Origin: Allopusillimonas sp048270225
GTDB lineage: Bacteria; Pseudomonadota; Gammaproteobacteria; Burkholderiales; Burkholderiaceae_B
Assembly: GCA_048270225.1 (NCBI GenBank)
Contig: JBLWTG010000002.1
Span: forward strand, 248,001-312,000
Reading direction: 5' to 3'
DNA length: 64,000 nt
The notes beneath the pieces were generated by a model. It made no database searches and was not told where the DNA came from. It saw nothing but the letters and a program-made list of their open reading frames with translations. Positions within the stretch are counted from its first letter, which is position 1; every line of letters begins with the position of its first letter. The translations under genes were made by a program, and so were the position numbers. Shown one piece after another: positions 44,187 to 52,149 of this stretch.

Positions 44187-45233
44187 TCAGCCCTGCTTCA
44201 CGGCCTCCAGTATCTGTCCGAACAAGGCATCGGCGTGCGCCGACTCCAGCCAGCGCACAATCACGACCAGCCTGTTCTCAGGCTCGACCCAGGTAAAGGA
44301 ACTGCCCGCGCCGACGCCGAAAAAGCTGCTCGCCGGCAGGCTGGGGAATATCTTGCGCCCATGGTTGAGCCAGATCAGATAGCCGTAGTAAGGCGCGATA
44401 TCGCAGGGTTGCCGCATCTGCGCAATCCATTCCGACGACAGCACGCGCTTGCCGTTCGCCATGCCGTCGTTCAGCAGCATCTGCCCCACTTTGGCCTGAT
44501 CGCGCGCGCTCACCGACATGCCTCCGCCCCAATGGCTGCCGCCTGTCACTGATTGCACCTTCTGGCCGGCGATGTCGACCCAGGCATTGTCATAACCCAC
44601 CCATTGCCAGTCTTCGCTGGCGCCCACCGGCCGCATGATGGCTTCGCGAAACACCTCCGGCAAGGGCCGCTGAAACAGGTGCAGCAGCGCCAACGCGAGC
44701 TGATTGATGCGCACGTCGTTGTATTCCCAATAACTGCCCGCAGTCTGCAGGGGCCGCGCATCACCCTTTTTGCCTGCCGGCGGCTCGCCAAAGGTAACTG
44801 CGCGATAGCGATCTGCCTGATCGGGAATATCCCATAGCGTGCCTTCCCATTCGCTGGTCTGCTGCAGCATATGCTTCCAGGTGATGCGGGCATTGTTGCC
44901 GTCGTCAAAGCCGATCCCGGGCAGGCGCCGGCCTATCGACTCATTCACATCAGGAAGCAGACCCTGGTCGTGAGCCACGCCCGCCAGCAGGGCAAGACAC
45001 ATCTTGGCCACACTGAAGGTCAGGTCCGCCCGATCCGGTTCGCCCCAGGCCGCCAGCTCGCTGCCATCGCGCAGAATCACGCCCGAGGCAGGCCCGCGCG
45101 AATGTATCGGCCCGTACAGCCGGTTCCAGGGAGGGGGATCATTCAGATGCACGCCGAATTTTCCGCTCGCGTCCCGATCCCAGCTTGATTCATGCGCCTG
45201 CGCGAAAGCGATGGCCTGCTCTAGTGTCGTCAT
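44187..45233 (-). CDS. Serine hydrolase of the beta-lactamase class C / D-aminopeptidase superfamily
   Basis: 348 aa without a signal peptide, so cytoplasmic. The SxxK motif is Ser74-Val-Ala-Lys77 (LTFSVAKMC); a YND at 171-173 (SYWEYNDVRINQLALALLH) takes the place of YxN; GGSHWGGGMSVSARDQAKVGQMLL is the second conserved block. Relatives include esterases, 6-aminohexanoate-dimer hydrolase and D-aminopeptidases. Next to a peptide importer, an M20 peptidase and D-serine dehydratase, release of a D-amino acid from a peptide or amide is the best inference. ATG 45233 fits; the upstream in-frame extension lies in the regulatory gap. Confidence 0.86.
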   Translation of the reverse strand: MTTLEQAIAFAQAHESSWDRDASGKFGVHLNDPPPWNRLYGPIHSRGPASGVILRDGSELAAWGEPDRADLTFSVAKMCLALLAGVAHDQGLLPDVNESIGRRLPGIGFDDGNNARITWKHMLQQTSEWEGTLWDIPDQADRYRAVTFGEPPAGKKGDARPLQTAGSYWEYNDVRINQLALALLHLFQRPLPEVFREAIMRPVGASEDWQWVGYDNAWVDIAGQKVQSVTGGSHWGGGMSVSARDQAKVGQMLLNDGMANGKRVLSSEWIAQMRQPCDIAPYYGYLIWLNHGRKIFPSLPASSFFGVGAGSSFTWVEPENRLVVIVRWLESAHADALFGQILEAVKQG

Positions 45234-45253
45234 GCTTGTCTCGTGTCGGTTAG

Positions 45254-45263
45254 TGGTATACAA
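45254..45263 (-). promoter_or_regulatory. Candidate GntR operator, serine-hydrolase side (TGGTATACAA)
   Basis: Exact 10-base match to the site at 45361-45370, 20 bases from the serine hydrolase start. See the GntR gene for the reasoning. Confidence 0.55.
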
Positions 45264-45360
45264 AATTATTATGCATAACCATAATAGGCAAGTCCGTCTT
45301 GTTATGGCAAGATGGATTTTGAAATGTGACATAGAGCACATTATTTACAACAGGCCAGAA

Positions 45361-45370
45361 TGGTATACAA
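45361..45370 (+). promoter_or_regulatory. Candidate GntR operator, ABC-operon side (TGGTATACAA)
   Basis: Exact copy of the site at 45254-45263 in the same orientation, 29 bases before the start of the substrate-binding-protein gene. Having one copy per divergent gene fits joint control of both arms. Confidence 0.55.
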
Positions 45371-45399
45371 GGCCGTCTACCGCTACACGGAGGAAGACA

Positions 45400-46959
45400 A
45401 TGAAATCATTGCTGCATACGATGGCCACCGGCCACAAAGGCGTATTGCGCGGGCTGGCCGCCAGTCTGTTCATGGCCGGGCTGATGGGCGCCAGCCTGCC
45501 CGCCCACGCAAACAAAGCCGACGACACCCTGCGCATGGCCTATGACCAGGCGCCCGAAAGCGTCGACCCTTATTTCAACAATGTGCGCATCGGCGTGATC
45601 ATCGCCGCAAACGTATGGGACACCCTGCTGTACCGCGACCCGCTCACCAATGAGTACAAAGGACAACTGGCCGAAAGCTGGAAGCAGGTGGACGATCGCA
45701 CGCTGGAGTTCAAGCTGCGCCACGGCATCAAGTTTCACAATGGCGAACCGTTCAATGCCGACTCCGTGGTCTACACGCTGAACTTCGTGTCCGATCCGGC
45801 CAACAAGGCCACCACTCAGCAAAACGTAAGCTGGATAGACCGCGCGGAAAAGATCGATGACTATACCGTACGCGTCATCAGCAAGGAGCCTTTCCCGGCA
45901 GCCAAGGAATTCCTGTCGACCACCGTCGCCATCCATCCAGCCAAGTACTACAAGGAAGTCGGCCCCAAGGGCATGAGCGCCAAGCCCGTGGGCACCGGCC
46001 CGTACAAGGTCACCGAGTACATCCCCGGCAAGTCCATCACGCTGGAACGCAATACCGATTATTTCAAGGACTCGCCCAAGCACCAGCCCACTATAGGCAA
46101 AGTCGTCATCCGCTTTATTCCGGATCGCCAGACCCAGATGGCCGAAGTGATTTCGGGCGGTGAAGACTTCATCATGCATGTGCCCAAGGACCAGGCCGAA
46201 CAGCTCAAGTCCATGCCCAATCTGCAGGTCAAAAGCGGCAACACCATGCGCATCGTGTTCATGCAGTTGAACATCCGCCCCGATACGCCCACCCCGCAAC
46301 TGAAAGACGAGCGCGTACGCAAGGCCATTGCGCACGCCATCGACCGCAAGGCCATCGTCAAAAACATTGTGGGCGAAGGCGCGGAGCTGCTTGAAACCAT
46401 CTGTACGCCATCGCAGACCGGCTGCACCCACGACGGCGCACCGATCTACGATTACGATCCCGCGCTGTCCAAGAAACTGCTCGCCGAGGCCGGCTACCCG
46501 AACGGCTTCGAGACCAGCATCGTCGCCTACCGCGAGCGCAACCAGACCGAAGCAATCATCAGCTATCTGCGCGCTGTGGGCATAGACGCCAAGCTCAATT
46601 TCCTGCAGTACGCCGCCATGCGCGACATGATACGGGCGGGCAAGGCATCGATGACGCACCAGACCTGGGGCTCCAATCTGGTGAACGATGTATCGGCTTC
46701 CACCCCTGTGTATTTCGGCGGCGGCGCTGACGACGTCACCGAAGACAAGGATGTTCAGGCGCTGCTGGACAAAGGCGCGGTGACCATAGACGAAAGCAAG
46801 CGTAACGACATCTATAAACAGGCCCTGACCCGGATCGCGGAGAAAGCCTATGCGATCCCCTTATGGTCTCTGCCTGTGTATTACGTGGCCAGCGCCGATG
46901 TTAACTTCAAGCCCTATCCGGACGAGCTCGTCCGGTTCTGGGACATGAGCTGGAAATAA
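45400..46959 (+). CDS. ABC transporter substrate-binding protein (DppA/OppA type, SBP family 5)
   Basis: 519 aa periplasmic binding protein for a di- or oligopeptide-like ligand. The signal peptide is about 37 residues (core LAASLFMAGLMGASLPAHA). Family features: LRMAYDQAPESVDPYFNN, DTLLYRDPLTNEYKGQLAESWKQVDDRTLEFKLRHGIKFHNGEPF (in parts), VGTGPYKVTEYIPG and DERVRKAIAHAIDRKAIV. ATG 45400 is preceded by GGAGGAAG. First gene of the importer-peptidase-dehydratase operon. Confidence 0.94.
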   Translation: MKSLLHTMATGHKGVLRGLAASLFMAGLMGASLPAHANKADDTLRMAYDQAPESVDPYFNNVRIGVIIAANVWDTLLYRDPLTNEYKGQLAESWKQVDDRTLEFKLRHGIKFHNGEPFNADSVVYTLNFVSDPANKATTQQNVSWIDRAEKIDDYTVRVISKEPFPAAKEFLSTTVAIHPAKYYKEVGPKGMSAKPVGTGPYKVTEYIPGKSITLERNTDYFKDSPKHQPTIGKVVIRFIPDRQTQMAEVISGGEDFIMHVPKDQAEQLKSMPNLQVKSGNTMRIVFMQLNIRPDTPTPQLKDERVRKAIAHAIDRKAIVKNIVGEGAELLETICTPSQTGCTHDGAPIYDYDPALSKKLLAEAGYPNGFETSIVAYRERNQTEAIISYLRAVGIDAKLNFLQYAAMRDMIRAGKASMTHQTWGSNLVNDVSASTPVYFGGGADDVTEDKDVQALLDKGAVTIDESKRNDIYKQALTRIAEKAYAIPLWSLPVYYVASADVNFKPYPDELVRFWDMSWK

Positions 46960-46977
46960 ACCAGGCGCACAGCCCAT

Positions 46978-47895
46978 ATGCCGATATACATGCTTAAGCG
47001 GTTGGGACTGTCGGTGCTGGTCGCACTGACGGTCTCCATCATCGCCTATCTCTTGCTGCATCTGTCCGGCGATCCGGCCATCGCGCTGGCTGGCGAAGGA
47101 GCCCGCCAGGCCGACATCGACATGATACGCAAGACCTATGGTCTGGACCGGCCCGTGATCGTGCAGTACGCGGACTGGCTCTGGCATATTGTGCGCGGCG
47201 ACTTCGGCACCTCGGTCTACTTCAAGACCGAGGTGGGGCCGCTCATTCTCGAGAAGCTGGCCACGACCATCAAGCTTGGCCTCTTCGCACTGGCCTTCTC
47301 CCTGTTCATTTCGATTCCGCTGGGCGTGCTGGCGGCCATCTACAAGAATTCATGGATAGACCGCCTGTGCCTGGGTGTGGCCGTGCTTGGACAGGCCTTG
47401 CCCAATTTTTTCTTTGCGCTGCTGCTCATCATGCTGCTGGCCGTCACCTGGCGCATTCTGCCGGTATCCGGCAGCGGCACGTGGAAGCATTTCGTGATGC
47501 CTGCCATCGCCCTGGGCTACTACGTGGCGCCCGCCTTCATGCGCCTGATCAGGGCCGGCATGATCGAGGTCTTGAGCGCTGACTATATACGCACCGCCCG
47601 GGCCAAAGGCCTGCCCGCATCAAAGGTGATCTTTAAACACGCCCTGCGCAATGCCATTGTGCCCGTCGTGGCCCTGGCCGCTGTCCAGCTGGGCTATCTG
47701 CTTGGCGGATCAGTCGTGATTGAAACCATTTTCGCGCTGGATGGACTGGGCTACCTGGCCTATCAGAGCATCACCTTCAAGGACTACCCAGTGATGCAAT
47801 CCATTGTGCTGCTGCTCTCTGTCATCTATGTATTGCTGACACTGGCTGCGGACCTGGCCAACGCCTGGCTCGATCCACGCATACGAGTGTCCTAA
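46978..47895 (+). CDS. ABC transporter permease (DppB type)
   Basis: 305 aa, six helices. N-terminal MPIYMLKRLGLSVLVALTVS and LHLSGDPAIALAGEGA are typical of DppB/OppB. The EAA-loop with MRLIRAGMIEVLSADYIRTARAKGLP contacts the ATPases. It lies 18 bases after the binding-protein gene and four bases before the second permease. Confidence 0.94.
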   Translation: MPIYMLKRLGLSVLVALTVSIIAYLLLHLSGDPAIALAGEGARQADIDMIRKTYGLDRPVIVQYADWLWHIVRGDFGTSVYFKTEVGPLILEKLATTIKLGLFALAFSLFISIPLGVLAAIYKNSWIDRLCLGVAVLGQALPNFFFALLLIMLLAVTWRILPVSGSGTWKHFVMPAIALGYYVAPAFMRLIRAGMIEVLSADYIRTARAKGLPASKVIFKHALRNAIVPVVALAAVQLGYLLGGSVVIETIFALDGLGYLAYQSITFKDYPVMQSIVLLLSVIYVLLTLAADLANAWLDPRIRVS

Positions 47896-47898
47896 ACC

Positions 47899-48810
47899 AT
47901 GGCCAGCCTGCCTCCTGTTATCTCCTCGCCTACCGTTGAACCCTCGCAGCCGTCTTACGGTCGGCGCCCGCTGTGGCGCCGCGTGCTCGCCAACCGTGCC
48001 CTGACCCTGGGCGGCGGCCTGCTGCTGCTGATCGTGCTGCTCGCCATCCTGGCGCCCTGGCTCGCCCCCCACGATCCTTATGTACAGGATCTGGCCTATC
48101 GCAATACGCCGCCCTTCTGGTACGCCAAGGGCACCTGGCTGCATCCGCTGGGCACAGACCAGCTGGGCAGGGATTACCTCTCGCGCCTGCTCTACGGCGC
48201 CCGCATATCGCTGACCATAGGCGCCAGTGTTGCCCTGATCTCCGGCGTCATCGGCACGGCGATGGGCCTGCTGGCCGGTTACTTCGGCGGCAAGATGGAC
48301 ATGGCCGTTTCCTTTATCGTGACCACCCGCCTGGCGATGCCGGTGATCCTGGTTGCCCTGGCCACGGTCGCGATTGTGGGCGGGTCGCTGGGCGTCGTCA
48401 TTCTGGTGCTGGGACTGCTTAAATGGGACCGTTTTGCAGTCGTCATGCGCGGCGCTACCCAGCAGGTGCGCACACAGGAATATGTCGCCGCTGCGCAGGC
48501 GGCCGGCGCCTCCACACTGCGCATCGTCATGACCGAAGTACTGCCCAACGTCATTCCGCATCTCATCGTCATCGCCACGCTGGAAGCGGCCAGCGCCATT
48601 CTGCTCGAAGCCGCGCTGTCCTTTCTGGGCTTGGGCGTACAGCCGCCCTTGCCTTCCTGGGGCCTGATGATTTCAGAGGCCAAGGCCTATATGTTTTTCT
48701 CATTCTGGCTGATTGCCATCCCGGGCACCGCGCTGGCCGTCCTGATTTTCGCCATCAACCTGGCGGGCGACGGACTGCACCATTTCCTGACGCCGGAGGA
48801 ACGCGCATGA
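47899..48810 (+). CDS. ABC transporter permease (DppC type)
   Basis: 303 aa. An N-terminal OppC-like leader (WRRVLANRALTLGGGLLLLIVLLAILAPWLAPHDPY in parts), HPLGTDQLGRDYLSRLLYGARISL and the EAA loop QEYVAAAQAAGASTLRIVMTEVLPN are typical. Pairs with the preceding permease. Its stop overlaps the first ATPase start (ATGA). Confidence 0.94.
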   Translation: MASLPPVISSPTVEPSQPSYGRRPLWRRVLANRALTLGGGLLLLIVLLAILAPWLAPHDPYVQDLAYRNTPPFWYAKGTWLHPLGTDQLGRDYLSRLLYGARISLTIGASVALISGVIGTAMGLLAGYFGGKMDMAVSFIVTTRLAMPVILVALATVAIVGGSLGVVILVLGLLKWDRFAVVMRGATQQVRTQEYVAAAQAAGASTLRIVMTEVLPNVIPHLIVIATLEAASAILLEAALSFLGLGVQPPLPSWGLMISEAKAYMFFSFWLIAIPGTALAVLIFAINLAGDGLHHFLTPEERA

Positions 48811-49796
48811 ACGACGCAGACATCGTATTGGGCGTCGAAGGGCTCAAGGTCGATATCACTACCGCCGGCGGCATGCTGCACGCCGTGCGCGATATTTCTT
48901 TTTCGGTCAGACGCGGCGAAACACTGTGCCTGGTGGGCGAATCCGGCTGCGGCAAATCCTTGACCTCGCTGGCGCTGATGGGTCTGCTGCCCCGCCAGGC
49001 CAAACGCAGCACGCAGCGCTTCATCTTCCAGGGCACGGACATGAGCAGCGCCGGCAAGCGCCAGATCAATACGCTGCGCGGCAACAAGATGGCCATGATT
49101 TTCCAGGAGCCCATGACCGCTCTGAATCCTGCCTACACCATAGGCGACCAATTGATGGAGCACTACATCTTTCATCGGCATGCCTCGCAAGCACAAGCGC
49201 GCGCGCGTGCTGTCGAACTGCTGGAGAAGGTCGGAATTGCGTCGGCCGCGCGCCGGCTGGGCCAGTATCCGCATCAACTGTCGGGCGGCCTGCGCCAACG
49301 CGTCATGATCGCCATGGCCTTGATGTGCGGCCCCGAACTGCTGATCGCAGACGAACCCAGTACGGCGCTGGATGTCACGATCCAGGCGCAGATACTGCGC
49401 CTGCTGGCCGACCTGCAGGCCGAACTGGGCATCGCCATGATACTGATCACGCACGACCTGGGCATCGTTGCCAGGATCGCCGACCGCGTCGCCATCATGT
49501 ATGCGGGAGAGATCGTCGAGGAAGGCGATGCGGTGGATATCTTCGCACATCCCCACCATCCCTATACGCGCGGCCTCATGAGCTGTATCCCGGTGCCCGG
49601 CAAGACGGAACCGGGCGGCAGGCTGGGCACCATTCCTGGCACCGTGCCTTCGATGGTCGGCCCTCAGCATGGCTGCGCCTTCCGGGACCGCTGCAGCTAT
49701 GCGCAGGCTCAATGCGAGAGCGTCATTCCCGTGTATCACGACGCATCGGGCCAGCGCTGGCAGTGCATTCATGAACAGCTGGAGGCCCTCGCATGA
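48807..49796 (+). CDS. ABC transporter ATP-binding protein (DppD type)
   Basis: 329 aa. Walker A GESGCGKS, Q-loop FQEPMTALNPA, signature LSGGLRQRVMIAMAL, Walker B LLIADEPSTALD and the H-loop ITHDLG are intact. The C-terminal oligopeptide-ATPase domain carries GCAFRDRCSYAQAQC, the Fe-S-like cysteine-rich tail. The start overlaps the dppC-like stop and its stop overlaps the next ATPase start. Confidence 0.95.
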   Translation: MNDADIVLGVEGLKVDITTAGGMLHAVRDISFSVRRGETLCLVGESGCGKSLTSLALMGLLPRQAKRSTQRFIFQGTDMSSAGKRQINTLRGNKMAMIFQEPMTALNPAYTIGDQLMEHYIFHRHASQAQARARAVELLEKVGIASAARRLGQYPHQLSGGLRQRVMIAMALMCGPELLIADEPSTALDVTIQAQILRLLADLQAELGIAMILITHDLGIVARIADRVAIMYAGEIVEEGDAVDIFAHPHHPYTRGLMSCIPVPGKTEPGGRLGTIPGTVPSMVGPQHGCAFRDRCSYAQAQCESVIPVYHDASGQRWQCIHEQLEALA

Positions 49797-50770
49797 GCCC
49801 CATTCTTGCCACCCATGGCCTGAGGCGCGAGTTTTCGATAGGCGGCGGCATGTTCAGGCCGCGCCAGACCCTGCATGCGGTCAATGGCGTCGATCTCTCC
49901 GTAAACCGGGGCGAGGTCCTGGGGATTGTAGGTGAGTCCGGTTGCGGCAAATCCACCCTGGCGCGCATGATGCTGGGCCTTACGCCGCCCACGCGCGGGA
50001 CCATCGAACTGGACGGCGCAGACATCGCAGGCATGAACCGCCGCGCCATGTCGCGGCGTGTGCAGCCTGTATTTCAGGACCCTTATTCATCATTGAATCC
50101 TCGCCGCACCGTTGCCCAGATCGTGGCGCTGCCGCTTGAAGTTCACGGCATAGGCACGCGTGAGCAGCGGCTACGTGAGGTCATGGAGATGCTTGAACGC
50201 GTGGGACTGAGCGCACGCCATGCCAGCAGCACGCCCGGCCAGCTGTCGGGCGGACAGCGCCAGCGCGTGGCCATCGCGCGCGCACTCGTCATGCGCCCGG
50301 ACGTCGTCATCTGCGACGAACCCACGTCGGCGCTGGATGTCTCCGTGCAGGCACAGATACTCAATCTGTTGCTGGACCTGCGCAAACAGTTCGACCTGAC
50401 CTATGTCTTCATCAGCCACAACCTGGCAGTCGTCGAACATATCGCCACCCATGTGGCCGTGATGTATCTGGGGCGCGTCGTAGAATACAACGTGACCCGA
50501 GAACTCTTCCGCAATCCCCGCCATCCCTATACGCAGGCACTGCTGACCTCCGTGCTCACCCCCGAGACGGGACAAGGCATCCCCGACATCGGTCTGGGTC
50601 TGTCCTTTCCCGATCCCATCAATCCACCCGCGGGCTGTACTTTCCATCCCCGCTGCGCGCAGCGCCTGAACTATTGCGACCAGAAGCTGCCCATGCCCGT
50701 CAACCGGGACGGCGGCATGGTTGCCTGCCATCTGTATCCTGAAACCGTTGAGGAAGGACTACCATCATGA
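49793..50770 (+). CDS. ABC transporter ATP-binding protein (DppF type)
   Basis: 325 aa. Walker A GESGCGKS, FQDPYSSLNPRRTV, signature LSGGQRQRVAIARAL, Walker B VVICDEPTSALDVS and FISHNLAVVEHIATHVAVMYLGRVVE. The C-terminal tail has GCTFHPRCAQRLNYC. Second ATPase of the peptide importer; both ends are ATGA overlaps with its neighbours. Confidence 0.95.
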   Translation: MSPILATHGLRREFSIGGGMFRPRQTLHAVNGVDLSVNRGEVLGIVGESGCGKSTLARMMLGLTPPTRGTIELDGADIAGMNRRAMSRRVQPVFQDPYSSLNPRRTVAQIVALPLEVHGIGTREQRLREVMEMLERVGLSARHASSTPGQLSGGQRQRVAIARALVMRPDVVICDEPTSALDVSVQAQILNLLLDLRKQFDLTYVFISHNLAVVEHIATHVAVMYLGRVVEYNVTRELFRNPRHPYTQALLTSVLTPETGQGIPDIGLGLSFPDPINPPAGCTFHPRCAQRLNYCDQKLPMPVNRDGGMVACHLYPETVEEGLPS

Positions 50771-52149
50771 CCCGCGAACGCGCTCTCTCCGATGCCGGCG
50801 CCTGCTTTGACGCCGGTGCGTTCAAGGCGACGCTGGCCCGCCGCATCGCCATGCCCACAGAAAGCCAGAACCCAGAACGCAAACAGGTGCTGGCCGACTA
50901 TCTGGACACGGAAATCAGGCCGGCTTTCGAAGCCATGGGATTTGACTGCCGGACACTGACGCACCCGGACGCCCGCGCGCCCTTTCTGTATGCGGAGCGG
51001 CTGGAGGGTGACGCACTGCCGACGGCGTTGGGCTATGGCCACGGCGATGTCATTCGCGGCCTGGAGCCAGAATGGAAGGACGGCCTGAGCCCCTGGGCGC
51101 TGACCGAGTCCGGCGGCATGTGGTACGGGCGCGGCATCGCCGACAACAAAGGCCAGCATACCGTCAACATGGAAGCCCTGCGCATTGTGCTGGAAACACG
51201 CGGAAAACTGGGGTTCAACGCCAAGTTCCTGATCGAGATGGGCGAGGAAACCGGCTCGCCAGGCCTGCGGCAGATCTGCGCCGAACATCGCGACATGCTG
51301 CAGGCCGACCTGCTGCTGGCCTCGGACGGCCCACGCCTGAACGCCCAGCGGCCCACCATATTCCTTGGCTCGCGCGGCAGCGTCAATGTCGACCTGGTCA
51401 TTGATGCGCGCGCCGGCGGCCACCACTCGGGCAATTGGGGCGGCCTGATTTCCAATCCCGGCATCCAGCTGGCCCACGCCATCGCCAGCATCGTCTCTGC
51501 AAACGGCCAGATCCGCATCCCCGAATGGGTGCCCAAGGAATTACCGGATTCTGTGCGACGCGCGCTGGCCGATTGCGAAGTGGACGGCGGGGCGGACGGT
51601 CCGAAGATTGAACCTGACTGGGGCGAGCCCGGCCTGTCGCCCGCAGAGCGCGTATTCGGCTGGTGCTCGTTCGAGATACTGGCCTATAAAACCGGCAATC
51701 CGCAAACGCCGGTCAACGCCATTCCGCCACGCGCCTGGGCCCGTTGCCAGTTGCGGTTTGTCGTGGGCATAGACCCTGACCAGATTCTGCCCGCCTTGAG
51801 GCGCCACCTTGACCGCCAGGGCTTTCCCATGGTGCGTATTGAATCCACGGGCGAGACCATGTTCCAGGCCACCCGCATCGACCCGGACGACAAATGGGTA
51901 CGGTGGACGGCGGACTCGCTGGCCCGCACCACCGGCAAGAAGCCGGCCATCCTGCCCAACCTGGGCGGCTCGCTGCCCAATGATATCTTCACCGAGGTGC
52001 TTGGCCTGCGTACCGTATGGGTGCCCCACTCCTATCCTGGCTGCTCGCAGCACGCGCCCAACGAGCATCTGCCGCCCGCTGTGCTGCGCGAAGGATTGCT
52101 GGGCATGACAGGCATCTACTGGGATCTGGGCGACGGCGGACCGGCGTAA
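50767..52149 (+). CDS. M20-family metallopeptidase
   Basis: 460 aa cytoplasmic zinc peptidase that probably cleaves the imported dipeptide or amide. Metal and catalytic residues are visible: His92 and Asp94 (YGHGDV), the bridging Asp126 (GRGIADNKGQH), catalytic Glu160 with Glu161 (MGEETGSPG), and a late His in VPHSYPGCSQHAPNEHLP. A lid domain with the usual GGHHSGNWGGLI follows. Translationally coupled at both ends (ATGA with the ATPase, TAATG with D-serine dehydratase), which ties its substrate to D-serine. Confidence 0.93.
   Translation: MTRERALSDAGACFDAGAFKATLARRIAMPTESQNPERKQVLADYLDTEIRPAFEAMGFDCRTLTHPDARAPFLYAERLEGDALPTALGYGHGDVIRGLEPEWKDGLSPWALTESGGMWYGRGIADNKGQHTVNMEALRIVLETRGKLGFNAKFLIEMGEETGSPGLRQICAEHRDMLQADLLLASDGPRLNAQRPTIFLGSRGSVNVDLVIDARAGGHHSGNWGGLISNPGIQLAHAIASIVSANGQIRIPEWVPKELPDSVRRALADCEVDGGADGPKIEPDWGEPGLSPAERVFGWCSFEILAYKTGNPQTPVNAIPPRAWARCQLRFVVGIDPDQILPALRRHLDRQGFPMVRIESTGETMFQATRIDPDDKWVRWTADSLARTTGKKPAILPNLGGSLPNDIFTEVLGLRTVWVPHSYPGCSQHAPNEHLPPAVLREGLLGMTGIYWDLGDGGPA

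Noticed and set aside
45406..46659. 417-codon minus-strand frame inside the ABC binding-protein gene
   Set aside because: Shadow of a clear SBP family 5 protein; composition (Val/Gly/Arg-rich, no motif) is typical of reverse frames.
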